A stretch of 64,000 bases of DNA from positions 1 through 64,000 of the forward strand of contig NZ_JIAG01000016.1 in NCBI RefSeq assembly GCF_000688395.1, given 5' to 3'. The notes under the pieces are model-generated. The model saw only the letters and a program-made list of their open reading frames with translations, was not told where the DNA came from and searched no databases. Position numbers and translations under genes: made by a program. Positions 27,183-38,416 of the stretch are shown here, piece by piece (position 1 is the stretch's first letter; every line of letters starts with the position of its first letter). Origin of the DNA: Haematomicrobium sanguinis DSM 21259 (GTDB lineage: Bacteria; Actinomycetota; Actinomycetes; Actinomycetales; Micrococcaceae).

Positions 27183-29297
27183 TTACTCTCCGCGGCTCTT
27201 CTGGATGATCTCGTCGGCAACAGCCTTCGGGACCTCCGCATAAGAGTTGAATTGCATCGAGTAGACGGCGCGACCTTGGGTCTTGGACCGCAGGTCACCG
27301 ATGTAGCCGAACATTCCAGAGAGCGGCACCAGGGCGCGAATGACCTTCACACCGCTGGCGTCCTCCATGGACTGCATTTGGCCACGGCGGGAGTTGATGT
27401 CACCGATGACATCCCCCATGTATTCCTCAGGGGTACGCACCTCAACATCCATGACCGGCTCCAGCAGAACCGGATTAGCCTTGCGCGCGGCTTCCTTGAA
27501 GGCCATGCGACCGGCGATCTTGAACGCCATTTCGGACGAGTCAACATCGTGATACGCACCGTCAACCAGGATTGCCTTGATGCCCACAACCGGGTAACCG
27601 GCCAGGACACCGTCATTCAAGGCGTCACGGATACCAGCGTCAACGGACGGGATGTATTCGCGCGGAACACGGCCACCGGTGATCTGGTTATCGAACTCGT
27701 AAAGCTCACCCTCAGTGGTTTCCAAAGGCTCGATGGTGATCTGAACCTTGGCGAACTGACCGGATCCACCGGTCTGCTTCTTGTGGGTGTAGTCAAGCTT
27801 CTCCACGGCACGGCGGATGGTCTCGCGGTAGGCCACCTGGGGCTTACCGACATTCGCTTCCACCTTGAACTCGCGGCGCATGCGGTCCACCAGGATGTCC
27901 AAGTGGAGCTCGCCCATGCCGGCGATGATGGTCTGTCCAGTTTCCTCATCCAACTCGACGGTGAAAGTCGGGTCTTCGGCGGAAAGCTTCTGGATAGCGG
28001 TGGACAGCTTCTCCTGGTCGCCCTTGGTCTTGGGCTCAATGGCCACACGGATCACGGGCTCGGGGAAGGTCATCGACTCGAGCACAATCGGGTTCGACGC
28101 GTCGGCCAGGGTGTCACCGGTGGTGGTGTCCTTCAAGCCAATAGCGGCGTAGATGTGCCCGGCGGTTGCCTCTTCGACCGGGTTCTCCTTATTGGCGTGC
28201 ATCTGGAAGAGCTTGCCAATGCGCTCCTTCTTCCCCTTACCGGAGTTCAGGACCTGGGAGCCGGCGGCAATCTTGCCGGAGTACACGCGAATGAAGGTCA
28301 AGGTTCCGAAGAACGGGTGCGCCGCAACCTTGAACGCCAAAGCCGAGAACGGCTCGGACGAATCCGGCTTACGGGTCATCTCCTTTTCCTCATCCTTCGG
28401 ATCGGCGCCGACCATGTCGGGGACGTCCAGCGGGGAGGGCAGGTAGTCGATGACAGCATCCAGCATGGGCTGCACGCCGCGGTTCTTGAACGCGGAACCA
28501 CACAGCACCGGGTAAACCTCGGAGTTGATGGTGAGCGTACGGATACCGGACTTGAGTTCCTCAACGGACAGCTCGCCGGTCTCCAGGTACTTCTCCATGA
28601 GCTCTTCGGACGCCTCGGCCACGGTCTCCATGAGTTCGGCGCGGTATTCCTCGGCCTTCTCCTGAAGATCGGCAGGGATTTCCTGGACCTCATACTTGGC
28701 ACCCATGGTCACATCGCCCTTGGCGTCGCCCGGCCAAACCAGTGCGCGCATTTCGAGCAGATCGATCACGCCGATGAAGTCATTCTCGGCACCGATCGGC
28801 AGCTGCAGCACGAGCGGACGAGCACCCAAACGAGACTTGATGGTGTCCACGGTGAAGTAGAAGTCTGCACCGAGCTTATCCATCTTGTTCACGAAGCAGA
28901 TGCGCGGAACGTCGTACTTGTCGGCCTGACGCCACACAGTCTCGGACTGCGGCTCCACGCCTTCCTTGCCGTCGAATACGGCTACGGCACCGTCAAGCAC
29001 ACGCAGTGAACGCTCCACCTCAACGGTGAAGTCCACGTGGCCCGGGGTGTCGATGATGTTGATCTGGTTACCGTTCCAGAAACAGGTCACAGCAGCGGAG
29101 GTAATGGTGATACCACGCTCCTTTTCCTGCTCCATCCAGTCGGTGGTGGACGCACCATCGTGCGTTTCACCGATCTTGTGGTTCACGCCCGTGTAGAACA
29201 GGATGCGTTCCGTGGTAGTGGTCTTACCGGCATCGATGTGAGCCATGATGCCGATGTTGCGGACCTTCTTGAGGTCGGTTAGCACGTCGAGTGCCAC
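27183..29297 (-). CDS. fusA: Elongation factor G
   Basis: Translocation GTPase, 704 aa, full length. G motifs: [23 protein letters not shown] and NKMDKLGAD, plus the switch segment [14 protein letters not shown]. The later domains include [18 protein letters not shown] (domain III/IV border) and [32 protein letters not shown] in domains IV-V. The open frame extends 17 codons further, but the GTG at 29297 is chosen because AAGGGAG lies five to six bases upstream and it yields the usual [16 protein letters not shown] start. Confidence 0.97.
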   Translation of the reverse strand: MALDVLTDLKKVRNIGIMAHIDAGKTTTTERILFYTGVNHKIGETHDGASTTDWMEQEKERGITITSAAVTCFWNGNQINIIDTPGHVDFTVEVERSLRVLDGAVAVFDGKEGVEPQSETVWRQADKYDVPRICFVNKMDKLGADFYFTVDTIKSRLGARPLVLQLPIGAENDFIGVIDLLEMRALVWPGDAKGDVTMGAKYEVQEIPADLQEKAEEYRAELMETVAEASEELMEKYLETGELSVEELKSGIRTLTINSEVYPVLCGSAFKNRGVQPMLDAVIDYLPSPLDVPDMVGADPKDEEKEMTRKPDSSEPFSALAFKVAAHPFFGTLTFIRVYSGKIAAGSQVLNSGKGKKERIGKLFQMHANKENPVEEATAGHIYAAIGLKDTTTGDTLADASNPIVLESMTFPEPVIRVAIEPKTKGDQEKLSTAIQKLSAEDPTFTVELDEETGQTIIAGMGELHLDILVDRMRREFKVEANVGKPQVAYRETIRRAVEKLDYTHKKQTGGSGQFAKVQITIEPLETTEGELYEFDNQITGGRVPREYIPSVDAGIRDALNDGVLAGYPVVGIKAILVDGAYHDVDSSEMAFKIAGRMAFKEAARKANPVLLEPVMDVEVRTPEEYMGDVIGDINSRRGQMQSMEDASGVKVIRALVPLSGMFGYIGDLRSKTQGRAVYSMQFNSYAEVPKAVADEIIQKSRGE

Positions 29298-29379
29298 GGT
29301 ATCTCCCTTGTATTTTGTAAGGTGAGGTTCGGCAGCGATGGCGAGCATCGCCGTCGAACTTCATGTCAGTAGGGGTTGG

Positions 29380-29850
29380 TTACCAGCGGTAGTGAGCGAA
29401 GGCGCGGTTGGACTCGGCCATCTTGTGGGTGTCTTCGCGACGCTTCACCGAAGCTCCAAGACCATTGGACGCATCCAAGATTTCGTTCTGCAGACGCTCG
29501 GTCATGGTCTTCTCGCGGCGAGCCTGCGAGTATCCGACGAGCCAGCGCAGCGCGAGGGCGGTGGAACGGCCGGGCTTGACGTCAACCGGGACCTGGTAGG
29601 TCGCGCCGCCGACACGGCGGGACTTGACCTCAAGGGCCGGGCGAACGTTGTCCATGGCCTTCTTCAAGGTGGCAACCGGATCGGAACCGGTCTTCGCCTC
29701 GGCGCCCTGCAACGCGCCGTAAACGATGCGCTCAGCAGTGGACTTCTTGCCGTCCTTCAATACCTTATTAATGAGCTGGGTCACCAAAGTGGAGCCGTAC
29801 ACCGGATCCTGGACCAGGGGGCGCTTCGGAGCGGGTCCCTTACGCGGCAT
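29380..29850 (-). CDS. rpsG: 30S ribosomal protein S7
   Basis: Small-subunit head-assembly protein near the E site, 156 aa, the standard length. Motifs: [39 protein letters not shown], the tRNA-contact hairpin [17 protein letters not shown] and [18 protein letters not shown]. The ATG overlaps the last base of the rpsL stop (TAATG). Confidence 0.98.
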   Translation of the reverse strand: MPRKGPAPKRPLVQDPVYGSTLVTQLINKVLKDGKKSTAERIVYGALQGAEAKTGSDPVATLKKAMDNVRPALEVKSRRVGGATYQVPVDVKPGRSTALALRWLVGYSQARREKTMTERLQNEILDASNGLGASVKRREDTHKMAESNRAFAHYRW

Positions 29851-30224
29851 TACTTCTTCTCCTTCTTTGCACCGTAGCGGCTGCGAGCCTGCTGACGGTT
29901 CTTCACGCCCTGGGTATCAAGCGCGCCACGCACAATCTTGTAGCGCACACCCGGGAGGTCCTTCACACGGCCGCCGCGCACCAGCACGATGGAGTGTTCC
30001 TGCAGGTTGTGTCCCACACCGGGGATGTAAGCGGTGACCTCGATGCCACCGTTCAGGCGCACACGGGCGACCTTACGCAGTGCAGAGTTCGGTTTCTTCG
30101 GGGTCGTGGTGTACACACGGGTGCATACGCCACGACGCATGGGGCTGCCCTTGAGAGCGGGAGCCTTGGTCTTGGCGACCTTCGGTGAGCGGCCCTTGCG
30201 GACCAGCTGCTGAATTGTAGGCAC
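29850..30224 (-). CDS. rpsL: 30S ribosomal protein S12
   Basis: Decoding-centre protein, 124 aa. The start is GTG at 30224, with GGAGAAG just upstream; a long upstream open extension is non-homologous and rejected. The streptomycin-site segments are wild type: [11 protein letters not shown] and [20 protein letters not shown], so no classic S12 resistance change is seen. First gene of rpsL-rpsG-fusA-tuf. Confidence 0.97.
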   Translation of the reverse strand: MPTIQQLVRKGRSPKVAKTKAPALKGSPMRRGVCTRVYTTTPKKPNSALRKVARVRLNGGIEVTAYIPGVGHNLQEHSIVLVRGGRVKDLPGVRYKIVRGALDTQGVKNRQQARSRYGAKKEKK

Positions 30225-30706
30225 TTCTTCTCCGTTTGTTGTTCTTCCGCGGTTTGCGGCTGTGCTCTTAGTATTTGCTTCACGCGCGGGCGTGCTCGGC
30301 TGACTTTCGTGTTGCCGGGCTCGCGCTAGGGCTGCAACGCGGCTACTCAAGAGCAATGTTTTCCGCGGAACTGCCTCAGGCATAGGAAAATGTGGCATTT
30401 GTCGTTCACGTTCCCAACGACCCGGACTGAGTCCTACTGCCACAAGATGTTCACTGGTTAGTCTAGCAGAAATTCGCGGGAGTTTATTCCCTAGGGGCTC
30501 GGGCGGCGGCTGGGTGCAGTGGCCAAGCGGTTCCGCCAGGTCTGTCCGGGTGCCGGGGACGGGTGCCACGTGAACGGGCCGGGATCGCGTGTACGGTGCC
30601 TCGTGTACGGTGCGGTGCAACATTGAATCCGGTGCCCGGGACACTCCCCCGCGTTTACGGGGTTGCTACTCGCGCGGGCGCCCGTCGTGAGCTCAATGTT
30701 GCACGG
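30225..30706 (-). promoter_or_regulatory. Upstream region of the str operon
   Basis: There is no convincing gene in these 480 bases. The minus strand carries a TAGACT (around 30460) that may be a -10, without a good -35. Close to the 3' end of the DUF5996 gene there is a long-range inverted repeat: GTGCAACATTGA (30615-30626) pairs with TCAATGTTGCAC (30693-30704). Between the arms the sequence is very GC-rich. The phrase CGTGTACGGTGC is tandemly repeated near 30585-30611. Confidence 0.4.
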
Positions 30707-31654
30707 TTATGAACGCTTTTCGAGAGCCGGGTCCGCCGAGACGGGCTCGGTTTCCGGGTTCCAGTGCCGCATGAGCGTCGCATTGTCCCAGTTGCCAAGC
30801 GTGGAGCCGGCAGCATAGCCCTTGTTCATGAACTCGAGGATCTTTGCTGCCGGGTCAGGGCTCGTGCGCGCCACCTCGTAGGGCAGGATGAACTCCCCCA
30901 AATCCTTGTCCCAGAACACGCCTTCGCCGAGGTCGGCGTCGCGGAAGCCTTCGGGTTCGGGATAGAAGTACTGGAAGAAGGCACCTTCACTTCCGTAATC
31001 GGGCCAGAAACCGATGTTCTGTAGCTCCCGTGAGTACGCCTCCAACATGACCTGCGGCCCGCAGTTCGGAGCGGGGTGAGTGTTCGGGGGTGCCATACGT
31101 CCGGAGAAGCGGCTGGTGGAGAGGTCGAAAGATCCCCACCAGAACAGCGTCGGCGAGGCCTTGCCCATGAAATCGGCGCGGTATTGCTGGTACACCGCGC
31201 TGATCTTGAGCAGGGTCTCCCAAAAGGTCACGACCGAAGCCGGGGTGTACGCCTGATGGTCGGTGTCCTGGTCAAATGGGATCGCGCCGGCGATCTCCAC
31301 CGGCATCGGCCAGATGGTGGTCTTCAAACCAATCTGCGCGAGCGTCTCGAGAACGTCTTGGTAGAAATCGGCGACGGTCACGCCTTCCAAGTCAATCCCC
31401 CTGCGGACGTCGTCGTCCCGCTCGACAAAGAAGATGTGATCTTGAAAATCGAAACCGAGCTGATAGGTGTGGCCTTCGTGGTGAATGAGCTCTGTTTCCA
31501 TGCCGCGATCGGTGAGGCTGAAACCGACATTCCACCAGTGGCTAATGAGCGGCGTCTGCTCCAGGACAACCTTTCCCACCACCTGGGTGAAGAGGTGCAG
31601 CGTTTCGCGGCATCCGGTCCAAGAATCTGTACGCAAGGCTGGCCATTCACTCAT
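30707..31654 (-). CDS. DUF5996 family protein
   Basis: 315 aa, cytoplasmic, no signal or membrane segments. The pattern WPALRTDSWTGCRETLHLFT then QVVGKVVLEQTPLISHWWNV, with later FWWGSFDLSTSRFSGR and PNCGPQVMLEAYSRE, is what I recall of the DUF5996 family, whose biochemical role is not established. It stands alone between the str operon and the protease gene, reading the same way. Function unknown; the family call is from memory of the conserved Trp-rich motifs. Confidence 0.75.
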   Translation of the reverse strand: MSEWPALRTDSWTGCRETLHLFTQVVGKVVLEQTPLISHWWNVGFSLTDRGMETELIHHEGHTYQLGFDFQDHIFFVERDDDVRRGIDLEGVTVADFYQDVLETLAQIGLKTTIWPMPVEIAGAIPFDQDTDHQAYTPASVVTFWETLLKISAVYQQYRADFMGKASPTLFWWGSFDLSTSRFSGRMAPPNTHPAPNCGPQVMLEAYSRELQNIGFWPDYGSEGAFFQYFYPEPEGFRDADLGEGVFWDKDLGEFILPYEVARTSPDPAAKILEFMNKGYAAGSTLGNWDNATLMRHWNPETEPVSADPALEKRS

Positions 31655-31802
31655 GTCGTAAGCCTATTACGATGTGTGAGCGCTCGCTACGCCTGCCGCC
31701 GGGGCGAGCGCCGCGGCACTCGCCCCGGCGCGTACAACGGTAGGCGACCTCCGCGCGGTGGTGAGCAACGCCGTCGTACGTCCCAGCTGCCCGGCGCTCA
31801 TC

Positions 31803-31853
31803 CCCCAATTGCCTTTTCATCCGGCATTTGCGTCATGAAAAGGTAATTAGGGG
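31803..31853 (-). terminator. Hairpin downstream of the serine protease gene
   Basis: Arms CCCCAATTGCCTTTTCAT (31803-31820) and ATGAAAAGGTAATTAGGGG (31835-31853) pair over nearly their full length around a 14-base loop. It lies 18 bases after the protease stop on the minus strand. Confidence 0.7.
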
Positions 31854-31870
31854 ATGAACCGCGGGAGGGG

Positions 31871-32629
31871 CTAGCGGGCTTGGATGCCGGTCACCGAGGT
31901 GATCCAACTGGCCGCCGCATCAACGCGCGTGTAGTTGGAGATCGCGTTGATGTCCCGGCCGTAGCTCCCGCTGGTGGATGCGACGCCCACGATCTTCCCG
32001 CCGACCACGAAGGGGCCGCCGGAGTCGCCCTTCCAGGCTTGACCGTCGATGCCGTTGTGCTGGTACGCCGGTCCGCCATAGGCGTCGGTGGAGTCGCGGT
32101 TGTACTTGACCTGGGCGGTTTTCAGGGTTGGCGAGGCGGGGCCGTCATAGGTTTCGCGGCCCCAGCCGTAAATGTTGCCGACCGAGCCCACGGAGACCTT
32201 GGACGCGGCGAGGGTGCCGTAGGTGGTTTGGAAGGAGCCGTTCAGCTTCAGCAGCAGGATGTCGCCGCCGCTCCACGCGTAGGTTTGCGTGACGCTGAGC
32301 GTGGTTCCTTGGCCGAGGCTCGCGCTGCCGACCTTGACCGACATGTTGGAGCCGCCGCAGTGCTTCGCGGTGAGCACCCACTGCGCGCCGATGATGCTTG
32401 CGGAGCAAGCGAACTGACCGTTGATGTAGACCTGCGTGGCGTAGGGCGCGGCCGAGAGCGGAACGTCATTGCCGCCGACGATGCGGGGATCGATCGTCGG
32501 GTCCGAGGTGGAAATCGGTGCCTTGTCCTTGGTGGCCCCCGTGTGCGGGGCGGCGTTAGCCGGTACGGCGGCGCTGGCGGCCAGCAATCCTGCTGCGGCG
32601 AGCGCGCCGAGGGTGCGAGCAATTTTCAC
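31871..32629 (-). CDS. Secreted S1-family (trypsin-like) serine protease
   Basis: 252 aa. A Sec signal peptide (residues 1-26, ending PANAA) and a short propeptide lead to the activation-type junction PR-IVGG at 49-53. The catalytic triad is His90 (TAKHC, with the Cys75-Cys91 disulfide), Asp123 (GGDILLLKL) and Ser203 (GDSGGP). The position that in trypsin is Asp189 appears to be Gln197, and the cysteine just before the GDSGGP motif is replaced by Trp199. Specificity is therefore probably not classic trypsin-like, and one conserved disulfide is missing. Substrates may be extracellular proteins; it has its own terminator and is likely monocistronic. Confidence 0.9.
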   Translation of the reverse strand: MKIARTLGALAAAGLLAASAAVPANAAPHTGATKDKAPISTSDPTIDPRIVGGNDVPLSAAPYATQVYINGQFACSASIIGAQWVLTAKHCGGSNMSVKVGSASLGQGTTLSVTQTYAWSGGDILLLKLNGSFQTTYGTLAASKVSVGSVGNIYGWGRETYDGPASPTLKTAQVKYNRDSTDAYGGPAYQHNGIDGQAWKGDSGGPFVVGGKIVGVASTSGSYGRDINAISNYTRVDAAASWITSVTGIQAR

Positions 32630-32843
32630 TGTCGTGTTCCTTCTTCTTCGATGATGCGCGGGTGGGGGTGCCCGCGAACCCTCGCCTCGCCATAAGGTTC
32701 CCAGGGCGTGTGCGAGTGTTATCAGCCGAAGCTAGTGCAGCGTTTTTGCCGACGAAAGCCGTTGCGCGCAGAAAAGTCTATTTTGACCGGAACGTCTTGA
32801 CGGCTGATGGGTTGAGCCCTATCTTTGCCCCGGGTATAAGCAC

Positions 32844-32890
32844 GACGGCGCGTGGTGACCGTTTCGAGCGAAAGGTCACCACGCGCCGTC
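32844..32890. repeat. Large intergenic hairpin (family B-like)
   Basis: Arms GACGGCGCGTGGTGACC (32844-32860) and GGTCACCACGCGCCGTC (32874-32890) are perfectly complementary around a loop containing TTTCGAGCGAAA. The arms share the ACGACGGCG and GGTGACC parts of the 60-bp palindrome at 34245-34304. It sits between the protease promoter region and the end of the 71-aa membrane protein gene. Confidence 0.8.
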
Positions 32891-32918
32891 ATACGCGATG
32901 GCGTCATCCTAGAAGTCC

Positions 32919-33134
32919 CTAGTAGAGCGAGCGGATGTGATGATTCATCACGGCCGCAATCACCCCAATGGCGAGAAACGTGATCGCTACCGGCCAGGCA
33001 CCAAAAACAAGGAACGGAACTGCAACCACAAGTGAGAGCGCCGCTGCGGATCCCCATGGCGATACCTGCCACATGGACCGTTTGGGATCGCTGTTGGTGA
33101 TGCCAAGGAACTCGAGGACCTTCAATATCTTCAC
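32919..33134 (-). CDS. Small two-helix membrane protein, possible immunity partner
   Basis: 71 aa from a GTG that overlaps the preceding stop (GTGA). A charged N-terminus (MKILKVLEFLGITNSDPKRS) is followed by two hydrophobic segments, about residues 28-45 and 46-64, and a short His/Arg tail. No family was recognised. Its tight coupling to a secreted protein with a glycine-zipper C-terminus is the arrangement seen with membrane immunity proteins of bacteriocins, but it could equally be an assembly or anchoring partner. Confidence 0.65.
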   Translation of the reverse strand: MKILKVLEFLGITNSDPKRSMWQVSPWGSAAALSLVVAVPFLVFGAWPVAITFLAIGVIAAVMNHHIRSLY

Positions 33135-34057
33135 TTCTTCATGTACTTTGCAATGACATTTGTGACAACACTCTTAACCATGCCAGCCGCACCACCGAGT
33201 GCCGCACCCGCGAGGCAGGACTTGAGAACGGACCAGCCGTTTTTACCATCGAACTTTGCCTTGAGCGCGCTTCCGGCGCAACCGCCAGCGGCACCGGCGA
33301 CTGCCGGGCCGACACCGGGGATAGCAGCCACGGCCGCTGTCACGGCACCGGTTGCCGCGGCAATGATGGGCCACTGCCACCATTTCGGGTCAGCGGTGAC
33401 CGGAAAAGCAGTCTTGCTAGAGAATTCAATGGTTTGAACCAGTGTGTTTCCGTCCAACGTGAAACGCGTCGGAATGGTGTTGCCGTTGGCGTCAATGGCC
33501 CACGGAGTTTCCACACCTCCGAGCTCGGCGCCGTTGACATCAATCACACTCACCGAGCCGTCATCGTTAAGCCGCGGTGAGGTGTCCTCCGGGAGTGTCA
33601 AAGGGAAACGATATTCGGTAGGAGCCTGTGCTGAAACGATGGAAATAATGGTTTGGGATCCGTTGTCGGTAGCGAAGCTAGAGAGTTCAGCCCCATCCAC
33701 CGTGGTAGTCGCGAGCGGGGCGCCAGTGCCGTCAAATTTCTCGCCCAACACAGATTCCAGGTTAGTACTAGTTGTATCGGCCGCTTTCAACGCGGCATAG
33801 TCAGTGACAGCATTCCCCGGGAGCGTGATCCCGCCGATAAAGGAAGAATCCGGACCCGAGGATGAGAGAACGGTATTCTCATCAGTCCCTCGTGTGGAGA
33901 CTGAGCTTGACAGATTTTCGGATGCGGAACTGTCCGCGTTCCCTTCCAAGCTTGAGGCATTGGCGATACCGCCTCCGCTGAGCACTAAGCCAGCGGAAAC
34001 TGCCAAAGCCACCGCTCCTTTGAGCAAGGGCAAGCGGGGTTTTTTCTTGAGATTCAT
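33131..34057 (-). CDS. Secreted protein with glycine-rich hydrophobic C-terminus (bacteriocin-like candidate)
   Basis: 308 aa from ATG 34057, chosen because GAGGAG lies ten bases upstream; a TTG 18 bases earlier overlaps that site. A basic N-terminus and hydrophobic segment (LLKGAVALAVSAGLVLSGGG, then IANA) form a signal peptide. A Ser-rich acidic stretch and a beta-rich middle (residues ~80-220) follow. Next comes FPVTADPKWWQWP, and then about 80 residues rich in Ala and Gly with regular GxxxG spacing (GVGPAVAGAAGGCAGSALKA, GAALGGAAGMVKSVV) and two cysteines, ending KYMKK. I have seen the FPVTADPxWW signature in secreted actinobacterial proteins of unknown role. The C-terminal part resembles membrane-inserting peptides. 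Confidence 0.7.
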   Translation of the reverse strand: MNLKKKPRLPLLKGAVALAVSAGLVLSGGGIANASSLEGNADSSASENLSSSVSTRGTDENTVLSSSGPDSSFIGGITLPGNAVTDYAALKAADTTSTNLESVLGEKFDGTGAPLATTTVDGAELSSFATDNGSQTIISIVSAQAPTEYRFPLTLPEDTSPRLNDDGSVSVIDVNGAELGGVETPWAIDANGNTIPTRFTLDGNTLVQTIEFSSKTAFPVTADPKWWQWPIIAAATGAVTAAVAAIPGVGPAVAGAAGGCAGSALKAKFDGKNGWSVLKSCLAGAALGGAAGMVKSVVTNVIAKYMKK

Positions 34058-34244
34058 GATAATTTGTCTCCTCAATGTGAGGTGCTACTTCGATGAGTGA
34101 ACCCGATTGCATTGGCGCTCGAGCGATAGGATTACCAACCCCAATGCTCCAAGCAATCGTTCTCAGCGTAGGAAAATGCCGAGGACTTAGGAACGACCGA
34201 TCGTCTAGTGGTTCCTATACCTTTGTCTATTGACAAGAGCGCAC

Positions 34245-34304
34245 AAAGTACGACGGCGGGTGGTCACCTTTCGCGCGAAAGGTGACCACCCGCCGTCGTA
34301 CTTT
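34245..34304. repeat. Perfect 60-bp palindrome (family B, two 11-mer copies)
   Basis: The first 30 bases (AAAGTACGACGGCGGGTGGT then CACCTTTCGC) are exactly complementary to the last 30, with no spacer or mismatch. Each arm contains one GTACGACGGCG 11-mer. It can extrude as a long hairpin or cruciform, and as RNA would act as a strong bidirectional stem ending in a short U or A run. Confidence 0.95.
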
Positions 34305-34310
34305 AACGAA

Positions 34311-34414
34311 AGGTGCGGGGCGCGCCATGCACGCCCCGCACCTTCACACTCGATTTCGACTGTGCAGATAATGCACACTTACACGGCGTGTCGCGTGCGT
34401 GTTCTGCACAGTCG
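34311..34414 (-). terminator. Tandem hairpins downstream of rpoC
   Basis: The first stem is AGGTGCGGGGCG (34311-34322) with CGCCCCGCACCT (34332-34343). The second is CGACTGTGCAGA (34357-34368) with TCTGCACAGTCG (34403-34414), enclosing a GTGC/GCAC-rich loop. The second stem begins 11 bases after the rpoC stop. One or both probably end the rpoBC transcript. Confidence 0.65.
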
Positions 34415-34425
34415 ATGGGGAGGGG

Positions 34426-38319
<3,894 letters not shown>

Positions 38320-38391
38320 TTGGGTCCTGTTCTCTCTCTTTTGAATCTTTGAAATGAAGTCTTAGCTGGTGACAAAGCGGAGGAAGAACGA

Positions 38392-38406
38392 CGGCGATAC
38401 TCGCCG
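38392..38406 (-). other. Hairpin in the rpoB-rpoC gap
   Basis: CGGCGA-TAC-TCGCCG is a perfect six-base stem with a three-base loop. The same segment carries AACGACGGCG, a near match to the dispersed 11-mer. It may affect transcript processing or stability between the two subunit genes; it has no U-run. Confidence 0.4.
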
Positions 38407-38416
38407 CCGTGCCTCA

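Larger units (their letters stand above)
34058..34425. other. Non-coding region between rpoC and the secreted-protein gene
   Basis: Contains several inverted repeats and no convincing gene. TAGGAAC (34188-34194) pairs with GTTCCTA (34211-34217), and a TTGTC/GACAA pair lies near 34225; either could be an operator for the secreted-protein gene. The 60-bp palindrome (34245-34304) and two further hairpins toward the rpoC stop are listed separately. Confidence 0.5.

Noticed and set aside
29850-30224. Streptomycin-resistance substitution in S12
   Set aside because: The segments PKKPNS and GGRVKDLPG are wild type at the usual resistance positions.
30225-30644. 140-residue N-terminal extension of S12
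   Set aside because: Non-homologous open sequence through the promoter region; the GTG at 30224 with GGAGAAG is the proper start.
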